Shown here: positions 27,930 through 42,200 of the stretch, piece after piece
How positions within the stretch are numbered: the first letter of the stretch is position 1
Layout: each line of letters opens with the position of its first letter
DNA from: Onthophagus taurus
Taxonomy: Eukaryota > Arthropoda > Insecta > Coleoptera > Scarabaeidae
Length of the DNA stretch: 64,000 nucleotides
NCBI RefSeq assembly: GCF_036711975.1
Contig: NC_091967.1
Span: 11,718,001 to 11,782,000, forward strand
Reading direction: 5' to 3'
Notes under the pieces: generated by a model
The model's input: only the letters and a program-made list of their open reading frames with translations
Databases searched by the model: none
What the model was told of the DNA's origin: nothing
Translations under genes and position numbers: made by a program

Positions 27930-29255
27930 CTTCTAACAAGAAAGCCAATCGCAATTTGTCTACCACTATAACATTTCTGTACTTATATATCCTATCAATA
28001 ATTGATAAAATCCGATTCTAAAGTAATAAAAGTATATCAATCAATACCCTAATATTCTAACTGGTAATCTTGATCTGTATAAACACCTTGAACTATTTAT
28101 TAATAAATTACGCCTGAAAAATAATGATAAGAAGACAAGTGGTGTTAGAACAGCTTAAATGATCAAACGTTTTTTGTTATGTAAACGTATTTTAAATAAA
28201 ACAGTAACACGCGTAGGTATCATGATCTACGACAAAGGACGCCGAGTACTCTCAATTTTATTTCATAATTTCTAAAAATATTTTATTAGATCAAAAATGA
28301 TAATGACTGATGAAGCAATAGTTTCGGTCTAAAGCCCTAAATCATCAAGTTATGAGCAATTTGGAACTTAATTACGGCATACACATTAAGAAGTCAATTT
28401 TGTGACTTATTTTTCACTTAAAGCAGTATTGTTTGTTTTAGTTTCTTTTGGTATTCTTTTATAATAAACGGATTCCGTATTCATGCCTTACTTTTATTAC
28501 GAAGAGGAAAGTTTTTTCTGAGAGCCTGAAAATTTTGTAAACGGCTCATAATTAGTATTTATAATAATAAGTATTTCTAAAAACGCAGAAATTTCAGTTA
28601 CTTCAATTTTGTATTAAACCTGGAAACAATTTATATTTCCTCCTTATAATATTATGTTCAAATCATTAAGACTATTAAATGGCATACATTTTGTGGAGAT
28701 ATCTTTTCAAAACTAAACATGGATCTCCATTAAGAACATCTTCTCGTAATTGGGTTGCTTCCAAAATCGCTCTAGTACTTCATCTTTCGTAAGCCATGAT
28801 GCATTAAAAGTTTGCATTTTCCATTTTTATGCACAATGTTCTTTGCATGCTGCACATTCACAGGAATTCTTTGGGTAACCAATGCTTCTCGATGAATGGC
28901 ACAGTGATTCCACTCTGCAGATATGAACATATACGAACTTTTCTGACACTCTGCTTTTTAATATTACTTTCTGCTAATGCAACATCATGACTTTAAGCAG
29001 AAAAATCTTGATTTTTCGGATAGTGCAATTGATGTCCATGACGACCCAACACCACACGATGATTGTATGAAGTGGCAACTAAAATGAGCAACCAACTCAA
29101 ACAAACAAATTTTCACATATAATGCAGAAAATATTTTATTACAAATAAATTAAACAAATTTATATGATTTTAAAATAAACACTTTATTTAAAATTAAACT
29201 TAATTGTAAATTAATAAATTATTTATTACATTTAATACAACTACGTCACGAATCG
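27930..29255. other. Intergenic between chitin synthase genes D and E
   Basis: About 1.3 kb of AT-rich DNA. A stretch at about 28690-29060 is less AT-rich and may be repeat-derived, but I could assign no family. No gene is seen. Confidence 0.35.
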
Positions 29256-32200
29256 TCAAGAATTTGCGTAAGTTCTGCTGGTTTTAAGTATACTTTTGCT
29301 ACGTATGTTTGAATTAAGATTTGACACAGTACTAATTTTGCTGGTGTCTAGTTTTGCCACAGAGGACTTTGAAAAATCTAAAAAAATAATCAAATAAGTA
29401 AATAAAACCATGCTAAATAAATAAGTTACTTCTTATTTCTGTTCGTCGCCTAAAGTTTTCCTCAAGATCATTACTAACTCTATCACCACCTTTTTTGGCT
29501 TTCTGTAACCTATTTATTGCAGCGGCTTGACTATAAGACGGTCCAATGAATTCTTCATTTTCGTCATCGTCCACGTCTTTAACTGATTGCAATTTTTTTA
29601 CGAATTTCACTGGATTCATTTTCATAATATCGCTTTGGCTCATTTTGACAGTCTAGAAATTAGTTACCATAATCTCAATTTAAAATAACTTTCTATATTA
29701 CTTACCGATTTGGTAAAGATATTAAAATCTAATGTGGTGTTTGCCATAATTTGTGAAAAGGTACCAAATCTATGAATTAACATTGCAATATATTGAACGA
29801 TTAGTACGAGGAAGAACATGGCTAAGAATACAATTCCAACCGGTTCTAATTCAAGGTATTTTTTGTTAATTATAATCTGAAAATGTACAATGTATAATAA
29901 TTTTAAGTGTTATCAATAATTAATATTTACCTCATTTTCGCCGGTATTGTAAGTAAAATTTGATTTTGCATTGAAAGGCCAATTAAGATGAATGTCGTCT
30001 TTCTTTACGGTTAATAAAAATATAACTAACACAAATATAGCATTTATCATAAAGAAAGACATTACGACTTTATCGCGAAGATCCTTTAAGTCTTCTGCTA
30101 TTCTCGCTTTATCTTTGCTGTCGTCTATTGGTTCCAAATACTTACGAAGGAGATTTTCCCAAAATAACAGTTCATTTTCTGGTAAACGAGAAGCCGCTGA
30201 ATATTTTAAACAATTATCTCTGGTCCAGCTATGTTCTGGCACCGAACCGAAAAGTTGCACATGTTTAGAATTCTTAATCAAAGGAGATTTTGGTGCAGTT
30301 TCATTCTCAACACTTTCCTGAATATTTTGTTCGGGTTCTGGCTCCTTCCCTTTTTCTATCATCTCCAGTTTATCTAATACAGCGTCAAGTTTACTTTTTT
30401 CGGCGAGTTCTTTTTCAGCAAAGAGCTTTTTCGAAATGTTATCCAGAAAATTAATTATTGCACCTTTCGCGCCATTCTTTTCTTTCTTTTTGATTTGTTC
30501 AGCGGATGATTCTACCGTTACTTCTCTTGTTCCCCATGATACATTGTTCATATTAAAAACTGAGTATATGATAAGTATCATGTACATGCAAGGTACAGTT
30601 ACATAATAAACCAAGCCGAATTTTAAACAATTAAATTCTTTTGGATGTAGCATCGCAACCGAAATCATTTGGCCAGCTACGCAGAAAAAGAATAACGATG
30701 AAGGAGCAAGAAAGCCGTCGTCTTTTATCTGGAGAACTATTCCAACCAACACCGCCATCATTACTAGACAATAAACACCGCTTAATATTCCCGCTATAAA
30801 TAACTGAGTTTTGTCCTTTTGGTAAAAAGTGCATGTTATCACAAATATCATAATGGGAATACTATTCCATATAAAACTCGTCCATTGATCCATTTGAAAT
30901 GCGGCTACAAACGCTCCTATTAACATCACAAAGATCGTTCCTGGTCCCAAAATTGTTCCAACCATCAAAAATGACTAAAAATATTTTTTTTATTAACAAA
31001 ATTAACGAAACGTAAAAATACCAAATCGTACCTGGTAAGCAATGTATAATTTTGAGATGTTATTGTTAACTTTCACTGTTCTATCAGAATTAATTAATAA
31101 ATCAAGAATATTAGCAGTGGTTGATGGAACCCATCTACGACGTTGATTAAAGAACTCGTTGAAACCCTCAGGACAATGAGTATAAGCATCTGATGCAGCT
31201 GAATATTCAACACGATATCCTCTTTGTAATAAAAGTGTTGATAACCATCTGTCTTCACCTGTAAATTTATCATATACATATAATTGTTTTTTATCACAAC
31301 CCTTCACTAAATAAACCTAAGCAAGTAAAATACAAACCTTGATCAAACTGCACGTAATGTAAAGCTTCCGAAGATGTTGTTGCATATTTCCTCATTACAC
31401 TTACATCCATTAAAGCACCTCCTCTAAACAAAGTAAAACAACCGGGGCTGCAAAGTACACATCCAATAACGTGTTCTGTAGCTTTTTGAAGCCAATGACC
31501 AATCGCATATTCAAACATTTGATACCATGCCATAATTCCGTTTCCGATTGGATGAATTCTTCCGCAAGCAGCCCCTAATGATTCATCCTTTTTCATTAGA
31601 TCCACAAGTAAAGTTACCGCTTTTGGTTGGAAATCAATATCACCATCTAAGGCTAATATGTAAGTATTGTGAGCTCTTAACGCTTTTTTGCATTCATCAA
31701 TATCATCACGTTCAACAATCCTATAAAAGATTAATATGAAGAACATAAGACTATTATATTTAGAATTCTTACATGTGTCCTAGAATGTAATACATGTACA
31801 TAACTTGTGACCATCTTTTTTTAGGTCTAATTTTCTTTTTATCTTTTAAATGAGCAATAAGTTTGGTTTTTCCTGGTAAAGTCCACACTAATCTTCCACC
31901 GTAAGGTGTAACATATTTTACAGGAGGCTTTACTTTCATATGAACCTCATGTACAATCGATGTTGCTTCATCTACAGCTTCGATTAAATCCTTTACGAAT
32001 CGATTCAATTTGGGATCTGTGTCGTCTTGTGATTTTCTTACAAATGCATCGTCAAAGAAAATGTGCGCTGCATAAAATAATAAATTAATATAGTTCATTT
32101 TAAAAAAAAATAAAAACATACTTTCAAACTCATAATAATCTGGCATCTCAATCTGTAAATAATTTTTTACAATTCTTCTAGCGCATTGATCTTCGTCCAT

Positions 32201-34439
32201 TCTAATAATCGATTTTAAGAATGTTATCATTTCCTCTTTAGTTTCATGCCACATAGTTCCACATCCATAAATCCTTGTGATACTATCCTCTTCTAATATC
32301 GGAACTATATTGCTTGGATCTTTAGATTTTGATAAATATTCCAAGATCTGAGCGTCCAAAACTTCGCCTGGAGTGAAAGCTTCTCTTGGTAACTCATCTA
32401 ATCGTCTTCTATTCATCGCTACATCTTGGTCTATTAAAAACGGTTCATACATAGGTCTGACGTATAATCTTTCAGTTTTTGCAAGTCTTTCTGCTTTGGG
32501 AGTCCAAAGATGAGCAGTTATCCAAACTTGCGAAAACAACCAAAGTATCCAAATCCAACTGAATTCGTTAGCAAGGAAATCGCCCAAGTTATAAAGTGGT
32601 GGTAAGTTAAAAAAAAGATACGGAGGAATACTATTGCTAAATGCGCAATCATCACTTATGTAAAGACCGCATATAGTTATCAATCCAGTTATTGTAACAG
32701 GGACAGCAAGATTAATAGGGAAGGCAAGTCCAAAACCTTGAATGTATGTTTTACATGCGAATTTTCCAAAAACGTAGCAAATATATGTTGAGCCAATGAA
32801 AATTAAGAAAACCCAAACCGGAGTCATGACATCGCTTAAAATTTTTGTTGACATGCTGGGGGATATTGCATCTTCTAAGTAAAGGTCTTTCAATACATCG
32901 ATTGGAGTTATCTATAAATAATAATGGTGATAATAATACGATTGTATATGCAGAAATAAAAAATCTTACTTCTTTCACGGTGATGTTATGAGAATGAAAT
33001 GCGTTAATAAAATTGTCAAACATTGCTGCGGCACCATTTCCATGATTTTTTTCTATCAATACAGCACACAAAAGAAACAAAGCACACTTATAAATTGATA
33101 CTATTGAGTAAGTAAAATAACGACTATTGCTGAATTTTTTATTGGCTTTTACCAAATTCCTCAACCAACCCCTCCGCAAATTCTTATAATCCATAGTAAA
33201 ATTTTCCCACCATCCTATCGAAATAAATATTCCCACCAAAGGAATTAGCTTAACTTCGGAATCATCACTAATTAACGGAAATACAAAAAAAGATGATATT
33301 TGAATAACAACACTGAGCAGATCCAACGCTAATTTTTGCGTACCATCAGCACTTTTTAAATCATTCCTGTAACTATTAATGACGTAATTTTCTTCGTAAG
33401 CCAACAAAAATTTTGATGCAACAACTGAAACAATTCAAATTTATAATGTTAGCCACATAGATATTTGATGGATTTTTTTCTAATATAGTATCTACAAGCA
33501 GATTTGAAACGGGATTATCCGTTATAGCCAAAAGTCCCTAAAACAACTTTTTGAAGAAAACGTCTTTAAAAAAGTCATATCATCAAAACCAATTGAAATC
33601 GCCTGATAGTTTTGAAGTACTTGAACTTGAATAAAGAAAAAATCATCGCTAATCTCACAATTGGTCACTTCAAACGTAAGTCAAAAACGTAGTTGTGTTG
33701 CGTACGAAACAATCACGACGCGTGCAATTAATTTTTTAATTTTGCATTGTGTACTTACTGAGAACTGCTGGAATAAAACAAAATGCGTTTGTTAACATAA
33801 TTCCTTTTAGTACGTCCAATTTCGGTAAGACTACAAACACAAGAATCGCATTTCCAATTGTTGAGCATGTTTCACTGATGAAAACCGATAAAAATTGTGA
33901 TAAGTACGGTATTTTCCAAGACTTATATAGCATGATTCTCAACGATCGTATAAAAGTTCCAAGTTGTGGAACGAAAAATGCAAAAATTAACATCCACACC
34001 CATACTAATCTTTCTTCTTCAGGAACTTCCACCGAAAAGTTTTTAGTTCTGTCTATAATTAGAAAATAAAAGTAAATACAAGTTTATGTTTAGGAGTGTT
34101 TAATTGTTACCCAGCTTTTCGTTGCAATACGGCATTTCTTTAATGTTTAGTTGCGATGTCATAAATAACAAACATCCTTTCGATATAACTGCGCCGCCAA
34201 GAACCACCAAAAACACTACGATGTACGTACAAAATTTTCCTAATTTTTCCGCGAAATTAACATATTTTGTTTCAACCGAAGAGCCGGTTGCTTTATTTAC
34301 GGGAGGATCTTCAAATATATCCCATTTATGTTGCTCTTCAACTCTTAAAATTTTATAATTTTTGTTAAAACCTTAATAATACACATATTTTAATATTTGC
34401 AACTTACTCTCGTATCAAAGGAATCTGTTCTTCGTTCAT
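29256..34439 (-). CDS. Chitin synthase E (long form), 12 exons, about 1422 aa
   Basis: A GT2 chitin synthase of the long subfamily. Exons: 34439-34408, 34343-34111, 34052-33759, 33424-32970, 32911-32122, 32067-31773, 31720-31338, 31258-31032, 30974-29931, 29876-29706, 29652-29430, 29377-29256; every phase agrees. The order is WDIFEDPP, N-terminal membrane segments, CGTMWHE, LDGD, EDRW, QRRRW, the normal GTILGPGTIF membrane cluster, SWGTREV, a charged loop (a lysine-rich run, then a glutamate-rich run), two membrane segments and a tail with MNPVKFVKKLQ. The last exon is short and ends in a serine- and lysine-rich stretch. Exon 9 joins blocks that are separate in A. It is closest to F in the C-terminal part. 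It looks intact. Confidence 0.9.
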
Positions 34440-36226
34440 TTTATGAGTTATGAAAATTGATCTCTTCTTAATAGATGAACGTAGTAGGTAAAGTAAGTTT
34501 TAATAAACAATCATAACTGATTAAAGGGATTTACTAATACTGCAATGATTTCGATTCGACGAGTTTATTAGTGTTAGTTTTGAATAGAATAAAACTTTAA
34601 AAAAATTAGAGAGATTAGATTAATTATAGTTTGAAACGGGATTTATTGTTCGGCTTAAACTCTTGAAAATTAGACAATTATCTGCTCCTGTAAGTAATTA
34701 TTTTTATATTACCTATCTAGCACTGATTGACAGGATGATTAATTTTAGCTTAATTTTTGAGTAAGTAGGATTCCTAATTGAGATAAAGTCACGTGTTGTT
34801 TCACTAATCTAGAAATATTAAGAAAGAAATATTTGTTTCAAATAAATAAATAGACAATAAACAAGTTTATCAAAAAACCGATTTTCATTATTGCAAGATC
34901 TTTTGAATGCTCTCCACTATATGTGCCTTTTTACAGAGGTATTATGCTTTATACAATTTAGGATTCTGATATTCAATGCAAATTCTTACCATGAACCTGA
35001 AAAAATGTTTAGACATCTTTTGTAACTTTATTTCTACAAAAAGTCATTGCAAAGTATTGCGAACTATCAAAACTTATTGTGCTAGAGGTACCCCATTGCC
35101 AAACATTCATAATATCAGCTTAAATTAATATGCAATCGCTTTCTTATCACACCACATGTTGAAATTTATTTGCATTACTTTACAACATGAGAGAGCTGAT
35201 TTCTAAACAACCACTTTTCGTGAGGACAATTTGTTGTATCCATTCAACGCCTTCAAGCACTACTATCTGCTGATTTTCCTCCATCCATAATGGATTTTCC
35301 TCATCATCCATTATGTCAATGGATATTGCAAACATTAGTTCGCATCCTTCCATTCCCGACACAGATTCTTTTTACCGATGAAGCCAGTTTCTCAAGAAAT
35401 ACAATAAAGAATTTTCATAATAAACAAAGAATGTTTGTGTTGGAATAGGTGATGATTATCTAATTGGACCAGTATTTCTACCAGGAAGATTTGCTGGCGT
35501 GGTGTATCGCAACTTTTTGGCAGAAACGCTGCCTGAGTTTCTGGAGGATGCGCGATAAGAATTGCAATGTGGTTTATGCACGATGGTGCACCACCACATT
35601 TCAGTTTGGTTGCTGTTGTGTTTGAAAGAGTTCGACAGTCAATGACGAGAACATTGAATCTTGAATTCAGGTTGGAGGAAGTCATTTCGAACATTTATTG
35701 TAGATTGAGCAACTTTACATGTACTTTTTGATAATAAAATGTTGTTACTGTCGCAAATTTTGTTCGCCCTGTATATTCGAAACAAAGGGGTTTTTCAAAA
35801 ATCATCTAAAAAATTAAGATTAACACAAATTATTGTATTAAACTTGTTATTAAAAATTTTATTTAAGGGCTTTATAATACAGGATAATTACCAATAAAAT
35901 ATAAATGATAAACTTAATACTATAACAATCATCGACAATTTTTTTGATGTTATCTTTGAAGTACAAACTGAACAGACCTTAGATTTCACTTAGATTACCG
36001 CCGCAATTCCTTGGAAATATTTACTTTGATAAATACCTATTGATAGATATAGATAATACACTCGAACAATAAATATATCTGCCTACTGATTAAGAAAATA
36101 TGCTACATTGTAAATGAAAACAAAAAAAAACGATTCTTGTATCATTTTTTCATAATTAGGTGCAGTATGTATTCAAATAAATAAATTTTGTGTTATTACG
36201 AGACGCACCAAACACGCAACAAAGTA
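34440..36226. other. Intergenic between chitin synthase genes E and F
   Basis: About 1.8 kb that holds the promoter of E, the 3' end of F and one DNA-transposon remnant (about 35170-35775). The rest shows no gene. Confidence 0.45.
35170..35775 (+). mobile_element. Tc1/mariner-superfamily (IS630-like DDE) transposase remnant
   Basis: In two plus-strand frames the core of a DDE transposase is visible: ILFTDEASFSRN with FHNKQ, then DYLIGPVFLPGRFAGVVYRN and LPEFLEDA. These match the FTDE.F.RNG..N.HN and LIGP..LP.RLNG..Y..FL..LPELLED pattern of insect IS630/Tc1-type elements. Stops and frame changes show that it is dead. The right side ends near TTCGCCCTGTATA at about 35768. No matching left terminal repeat was found, so it is probably truncated. 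Confidence 0.65.
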
Positions 36227-39200
36227 TCAAGCGAACGAGGTGAATTCATCATTAACAAATCCTCTATTCATATGGCCACCATCTTTAAGCGTTACAGAAG
36301 GTTGTTGTATATAAACAGATTTTCTTTTTTCCATTATAGTTCTTCTTCGATCCGCGATAACTTCAACAGTTTTTCTAGGTAATGGTCCTTTGTAATCTAA
36401 AAAAAATCATATTCAGACACCTTTCATTTAATTATCATTAAAAACTTACTATCAATTAATTCTGTTCTTTTTGTAAACGCTTCCTCCAAATCATTTATTG
36501 GTTGTTGCTGTTTAAGAGCACTTTTTTGTAATCGAAAAACAGTCGGCCTCCGTTCTGGAGCAACGAACATAAACGCATCATCTTCATCATCACTGTCATC
36601 AGCACCTTTTAATTTTTGTAATTTTTTGATATACTCAACTGGATTCATCGCAACGACTTCTTCTTCCGTTAAATTATCAACCGATCTGTCAAATAATCTT
36701 ATATTTGTGTTAGCAACGATTTGAGCAAACGTTTTTAATCTATGAATTAACATAGCGATAAATTGGATAAATAGTAGAGATGCAAAAGCTATCAGAAAAA
36801 CACCACCAATCGGTTCTAATTTTAAATAGTCCTTGTATATTCTAATCTACAATAAAAAATTATATTATAATAAAACAGTTAATGAGTTAAGCTAGATATT
36901 ACTATGAAACTGACTGAATTTTATTCATTAAACTGGAAGGAATATAACTGGGTGAATGGTTTACATTGAAATAAACTTTACTATACATTATTAATCATTA
37001 CCTCGTTTGCATCATTCAAATAAGTAAAATTAGCTTTAACTTCCAATGGCCATTTAACGTTAATATAATCCTTTTTCAAAGTCAATAAAAACACGATTAA
37101 TACAAATATAGCATTTAACATGAAAAATGCTAAAACCATTTTATCCCTTAACGCTTTTAAGTCGGCGGCAATACGTTTCTTTTCTTCGGAATCGTCAACG
37201 GGATGAAGATACTTTTCCAATATACCTTCCCAAAATTCAACTTCATTGTGTGCAAGCACCTCTACAAACCCCCGTTTGAAATTTTCATCATACATCCAAC
37301 TACCTTCCAAGTTCTCGTCAACGCTTGTATCGACAAAACTACCTTCGAAGTTTTCAATCGATTCAATAGACGGGGGTTTGTCGTAAATTTCTTCTTTCTT
37401 TTCAATCGTATTTGGTTCTTGCATGCTGTTAAGTTTATCCAAAATCGTTTTTAATTGTTCATTTCCCGCGTTATCCGGAGTGGTGAAGAATAAACATTTA
37501 AAAATATTACCCAAAGAAAATTCAAATCCTCCTTTTGTATCGTCGTTCTTTGATCCTAACAAATTCGTGACTTTACTTGTACTCTTATTATCGTTTTTAG
37601 CTGGTTGAGGATTTGGAGGTGGGGCCCCTTGAGCTTGCGGCGCAACCGTTACTTCACGAGTACCCCATGATACATTGTTCATATTAAAAACTGAATAAAT
37701 AACCAATATCATATACATGCAAGGTACAGTTACATAATAAACCACGCCATATTTTAAACAATTAAATTCTTTTGGATGTAGCAGCGCTGCTATTATCATT
37801 TCTCCAGCAACGCAAAAGAAGAATAATGAGGATGGCGCAAGAAAACCATCGCTGTTTATTTGCAGTATAACACCCACAAGTACAGCCATCATAATTAGAC
37901 TATAAATTCCACTTAATATGCCAGCGACAAATAATTGAATGGTATCTTTTGTAAATATCGAACAAATTATCACGAAGATCATAATTGGAACGACGTTCCA
38001 CATAAAGCTCGACCATTGATCTAATTGAAAAGCAGCTACGAAAGCACCAACCAACATCAAGAAAATTGTTCCCGGTCCAAGAATTGTTCCAATCATAAGG
38101 ACAAACTAGAAAATAATATTTATATTATTATAACATACATATACAAAATAATAAAATAATTACCTGATAGCCAATATATAATCTCGATATATTATTATTT
38201 ACTTTAATAGTTTTGTCAGAACTTAATAACAAATCAAAAATATTTGCCGTCGTTGAAGGCATCCATCTTCTGCGTTGATTGAAAAATTCATTAAATCCTT
38301 CAGGACAATGTGTATAAGCATCCGAAGCAGCTGAGTACTCAACTCTATATCCACGCTGAAGCAACAATGTGCATAACCATCTATCTTCACCCTGATCGAA
38401 TTGAACGTAATGTAACGCTTCGGAAGATTGCACCGCGTATCTTCGCATAACACTGGCATCCATCAAAGCGCTTCCTCTGAACAACGAAAAACAACCCGGG
38501 CTACAAAGAACGCATCCTATAACATGCTCCGTAGCTTTTTGCATCCAATGCCCGATAGCATATTCGAACATTTGATACCACACCATAGGACCACTCCCAA
38601 TGGGATGAATTCTCCCACAAGCTGCTCCTACGTTCATATCTTTTTTCATCAAATCGACTAAAAGACGAACCGCTTTTGGTTGAAAATCGATATCACCGTC
38701 TAAAGCTAAAATAAAAGTGTTGTTTGAACGTAAAGTTTTTTTGTGTTCATCCCAATCATCACGCTCCATCAATCTAAAACAAAATATTTGAAACAATCAT
38801 AAAAAATTTAACCATCATAATTTTAAGTACTTGTGCCCAAGAAGGTAATACATGTACATAACTTGAGACCATCGTTTTTTAGCTCTAATTTTCTTCTTGT
38901 CTTTTAAATGGGCGATTAATTTAGTTCTTCCTGGAAGCGTCCACACCAATCTTCCACCGTATGGTGTTACTGATCGTACCGGCGGTCTTACTCTAATATT
39001 AATTTCGTGAACCTTTGATGCTGCATCATCAACGGCATTTATTAAATCTTTCACATATGAATTAATTTGTGGGTCTGGGTCATCTTGAGTTACTCTTACG
39101 AAAGCATCGTCAAAAAATACGTGAGCTATAAGAAAAATCATTTAAAATGTGTTTTTTAAATATAATAATTAGACCAATTGGTTGGTTTGCGTGGGTGTAA

Positions 39201-42200
39201 GTTGATAATGACCATATTTTACACGTTTAAAAGTTTAGTTTTCTGCTTCAATATTATATCTGTTTGCACAAAAACGTCATTTTAGCAAAATGAAAGCTGG
39301 AAATTAGCACGAAGAGAAAAAAAACAGACATAAATTAGTAAACAACTTACACCACACATCCACTCCATAAAACTATTAATTGATTCTCACTTTCTAATTC
39401 GTAATAATCCGGAACTGGATAATCTAAATATGACTTAATAATTCTTCTAGCGCATTGATCCTCATCTAATCTTATAACTGATTTTAAGAACTCCATCATC
39501 TCATCTTTCGTTTCATGCCACATGGTTCCACATGCATATATCCTCGAAATACTATCTTCCTCCACATCAACCGGCACCATTCTTCTCCCACTCCTATTCA
39601 TTTCCAAATTCAATAGAGCTTGTCTTCTATCAAACTCTTCTTGTCTCTTACTTTCTTTCAATGGTTGATCAAGAATACGTCTGTTCATCGCTAAATCTTG
39701 ATCTATGACGAATGGTTCATACATTGGTCGCACAAACAGTCTCTCAGTTTTTGCTAAACGTTCACTTCTTGGTGACCAAATATGCAAGGTGATCCATACT
39801 TGCGATAACAACCAAAGTAGCCACATCCATGAGTGTTGTTGTCCGACGAAATCTTTTAAGTAATGAATAGGTGGTGAGTCAAAAAATAAATATGGTGGGA
39901 TGGTGTCTGTGAAGGAACATTCATCTTCGTTGTGAACTCCACACATTGCCACAAGTCCGGATATTGTAACAGGAACGACAAGATTTATAGGAAATGCGTA
40001 CGATAATCCTTGAATAAAGACTTTACAACAGAATTTTCCAAATATATAACATAAATAAGTTGAGCATACGCAAATTATAAACAGCCAAACCGGAGTCATT
40101 ACATCAGATTTTATTAATATTCCAGGTCCAATTGAGACTGCTTCATTAATCGATAATTGATTCATCAGAAGCGGTTTAACTTCACGAATTGTTATGTTAT
40201 GTTCTCCAAAAACATCATTGGCAAATAAATGAGTTACATCACCTTCATAACTGTACTCAGTAAAAACCATCATCATAAAAAAGATAAAACATTTCCATAA
40301 TGAAACAAAAGTGTACACGCAATATCTGCTATTGGAGAATTTTCTGTTAGCCTTAAGAATTTGTCGTATTATACTTTCTTTTTCTCTAGAATCTTCATTT
40401 TTCTTTACATTATCGCTATCATAACTATAATTTTCCCACCATCCAGCAGATATAAAAATAGCAGCTACTGGAATACACCAAAGAACTGGATCATCTTCTA
40501 CAATTGGCCACATGAAAAATACCGTTCCTTGGATGAGGATACAAAGTAAATCTAATCCTAATCTATAGAAAACATCCGGATCAGAAACGTTATTTGTGAA
40601 ATCATATGATGGTCGACGTTTCGATTTGTATTTATCGTAAAGTTTTGATGAAAAACCTGAAAAAATTAATACTTGATAGGTTTTATAACATTGTTTTTTG
40701 CCATCCAGATAACAATTTACAACAAAACAATCTAATAATGTTCTTAATTCATTCATTTAATTTATGAATGAACCATGATAAATATTTTTTTTAATCATGT
40801 GTCATTTTATTAATAAATTTAATGTTAAAAAATTCTAGAAAGTAAATGAAAAATAAAAAGGATTTAAAACTCTGTTGCTAAACAACGATAATAATCTAAA
40901 GATAGTTATATTTTTATGATAGAAATGCGTAATAAATCATGATAAATCATATCGATCAATGTACGTCACCTACTTACTTAAAACAGCCGGCACGAAACTA
41001 AAAGCATTCGTAAGCATAATGCCCTTGACGACATCTAAAGAAGGTAAAATGACGAAAACTAAAATTGCTGTTCCTATTGTAGAACAAGTTTCGCTAATAA
41101 AAACCCCAAGGAATTGCGCAGTTGTCGGTTTTCTCCAGTCTTTGTACAGTAAAATTCGTACGGATCTTATAAAGGTGCCGACTTGCGGTACAAAAAATGC
41201 GAACGTTATCATCCACATCCAAACGGCCTTCTCTTCCAATGGTAAAGTTACCGTAAATTGTTTATTGCCATCTGTAACAAATAATTCCGAATGATTGATA
41301 AGTTATCATGCGACAGGATGTAATTTTTTTAATGGTCTTTGATTATAAGATTAGTCTAGATTTTTGTACGATCAGTATTTCTTAGAATTAAACAGGATGT
41401 AATTAGTTAATATCTTGATAATAAATTAGATTTTGTGATTCATTTTTTACAACGGAATTGTATTTTATTCTAGATTTTTATTAAATTATTGGAAATTTAT
41501 TATGTGCCTTTACAATTATAAAAATCACATTTTGTAACCGAAGATGATACTTTATTGGAGTAATTTCAGTATTTTGCTTTACTTTGTTAACAAACCAAAA
41601 ATTCTTTTAACTTTACATTAACTCCATTCTAAAAAAAAAGGGATCATCAATCAATATGTCCAGAATGGTGAGAGATCGATCAATTGTCTTATATCAGGAC
41701 CTACAAATATTCCTTCTTTAATTTTGGTATCACTGAGCCTAGGAAATTTATTTAACTCAAGCTCACGCCATGCTCAAGAGGAGGAGGAAGCAACAATACT
41801 TCATTAGGCAGATTCTGCACTACCCTAAAATTTCCACATATTTGCCATTTAACCGCTGCATATTTTTTCCAGAATCTTGGGTTTTGAAATTGCTCTTCAC
41901 TAGAACAATCGAGTTTGGCATCTTCTTCAATAGAACTCGATAATCTTAATGGACTCAAAGATTGCTTTGGTGCCGAAATTTCAAAGAATTGGTGTTGATA
42001 GACATCTGCATATTTTACGGAATTTTGGCTTGTTAGAGAAGTCCTTCATTAAATGTTTGTCAAACAGAACTACCAGTCTTCTGCATGGTGCTTGGGTTCA
42101 CGCCACTATATTGCTACTCTAAAAGACATTTCTTTTTCTATTAGAAATGGACTTGGGTTAAAGTCCATTTAGCTTTATATCGTACCAATGTGATACATGC

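Noticed and set aside
41752-41958. 68-codon open frame in the second intron of F
   Set aside because: No motif was recognised, and it lies wholly in an intron.
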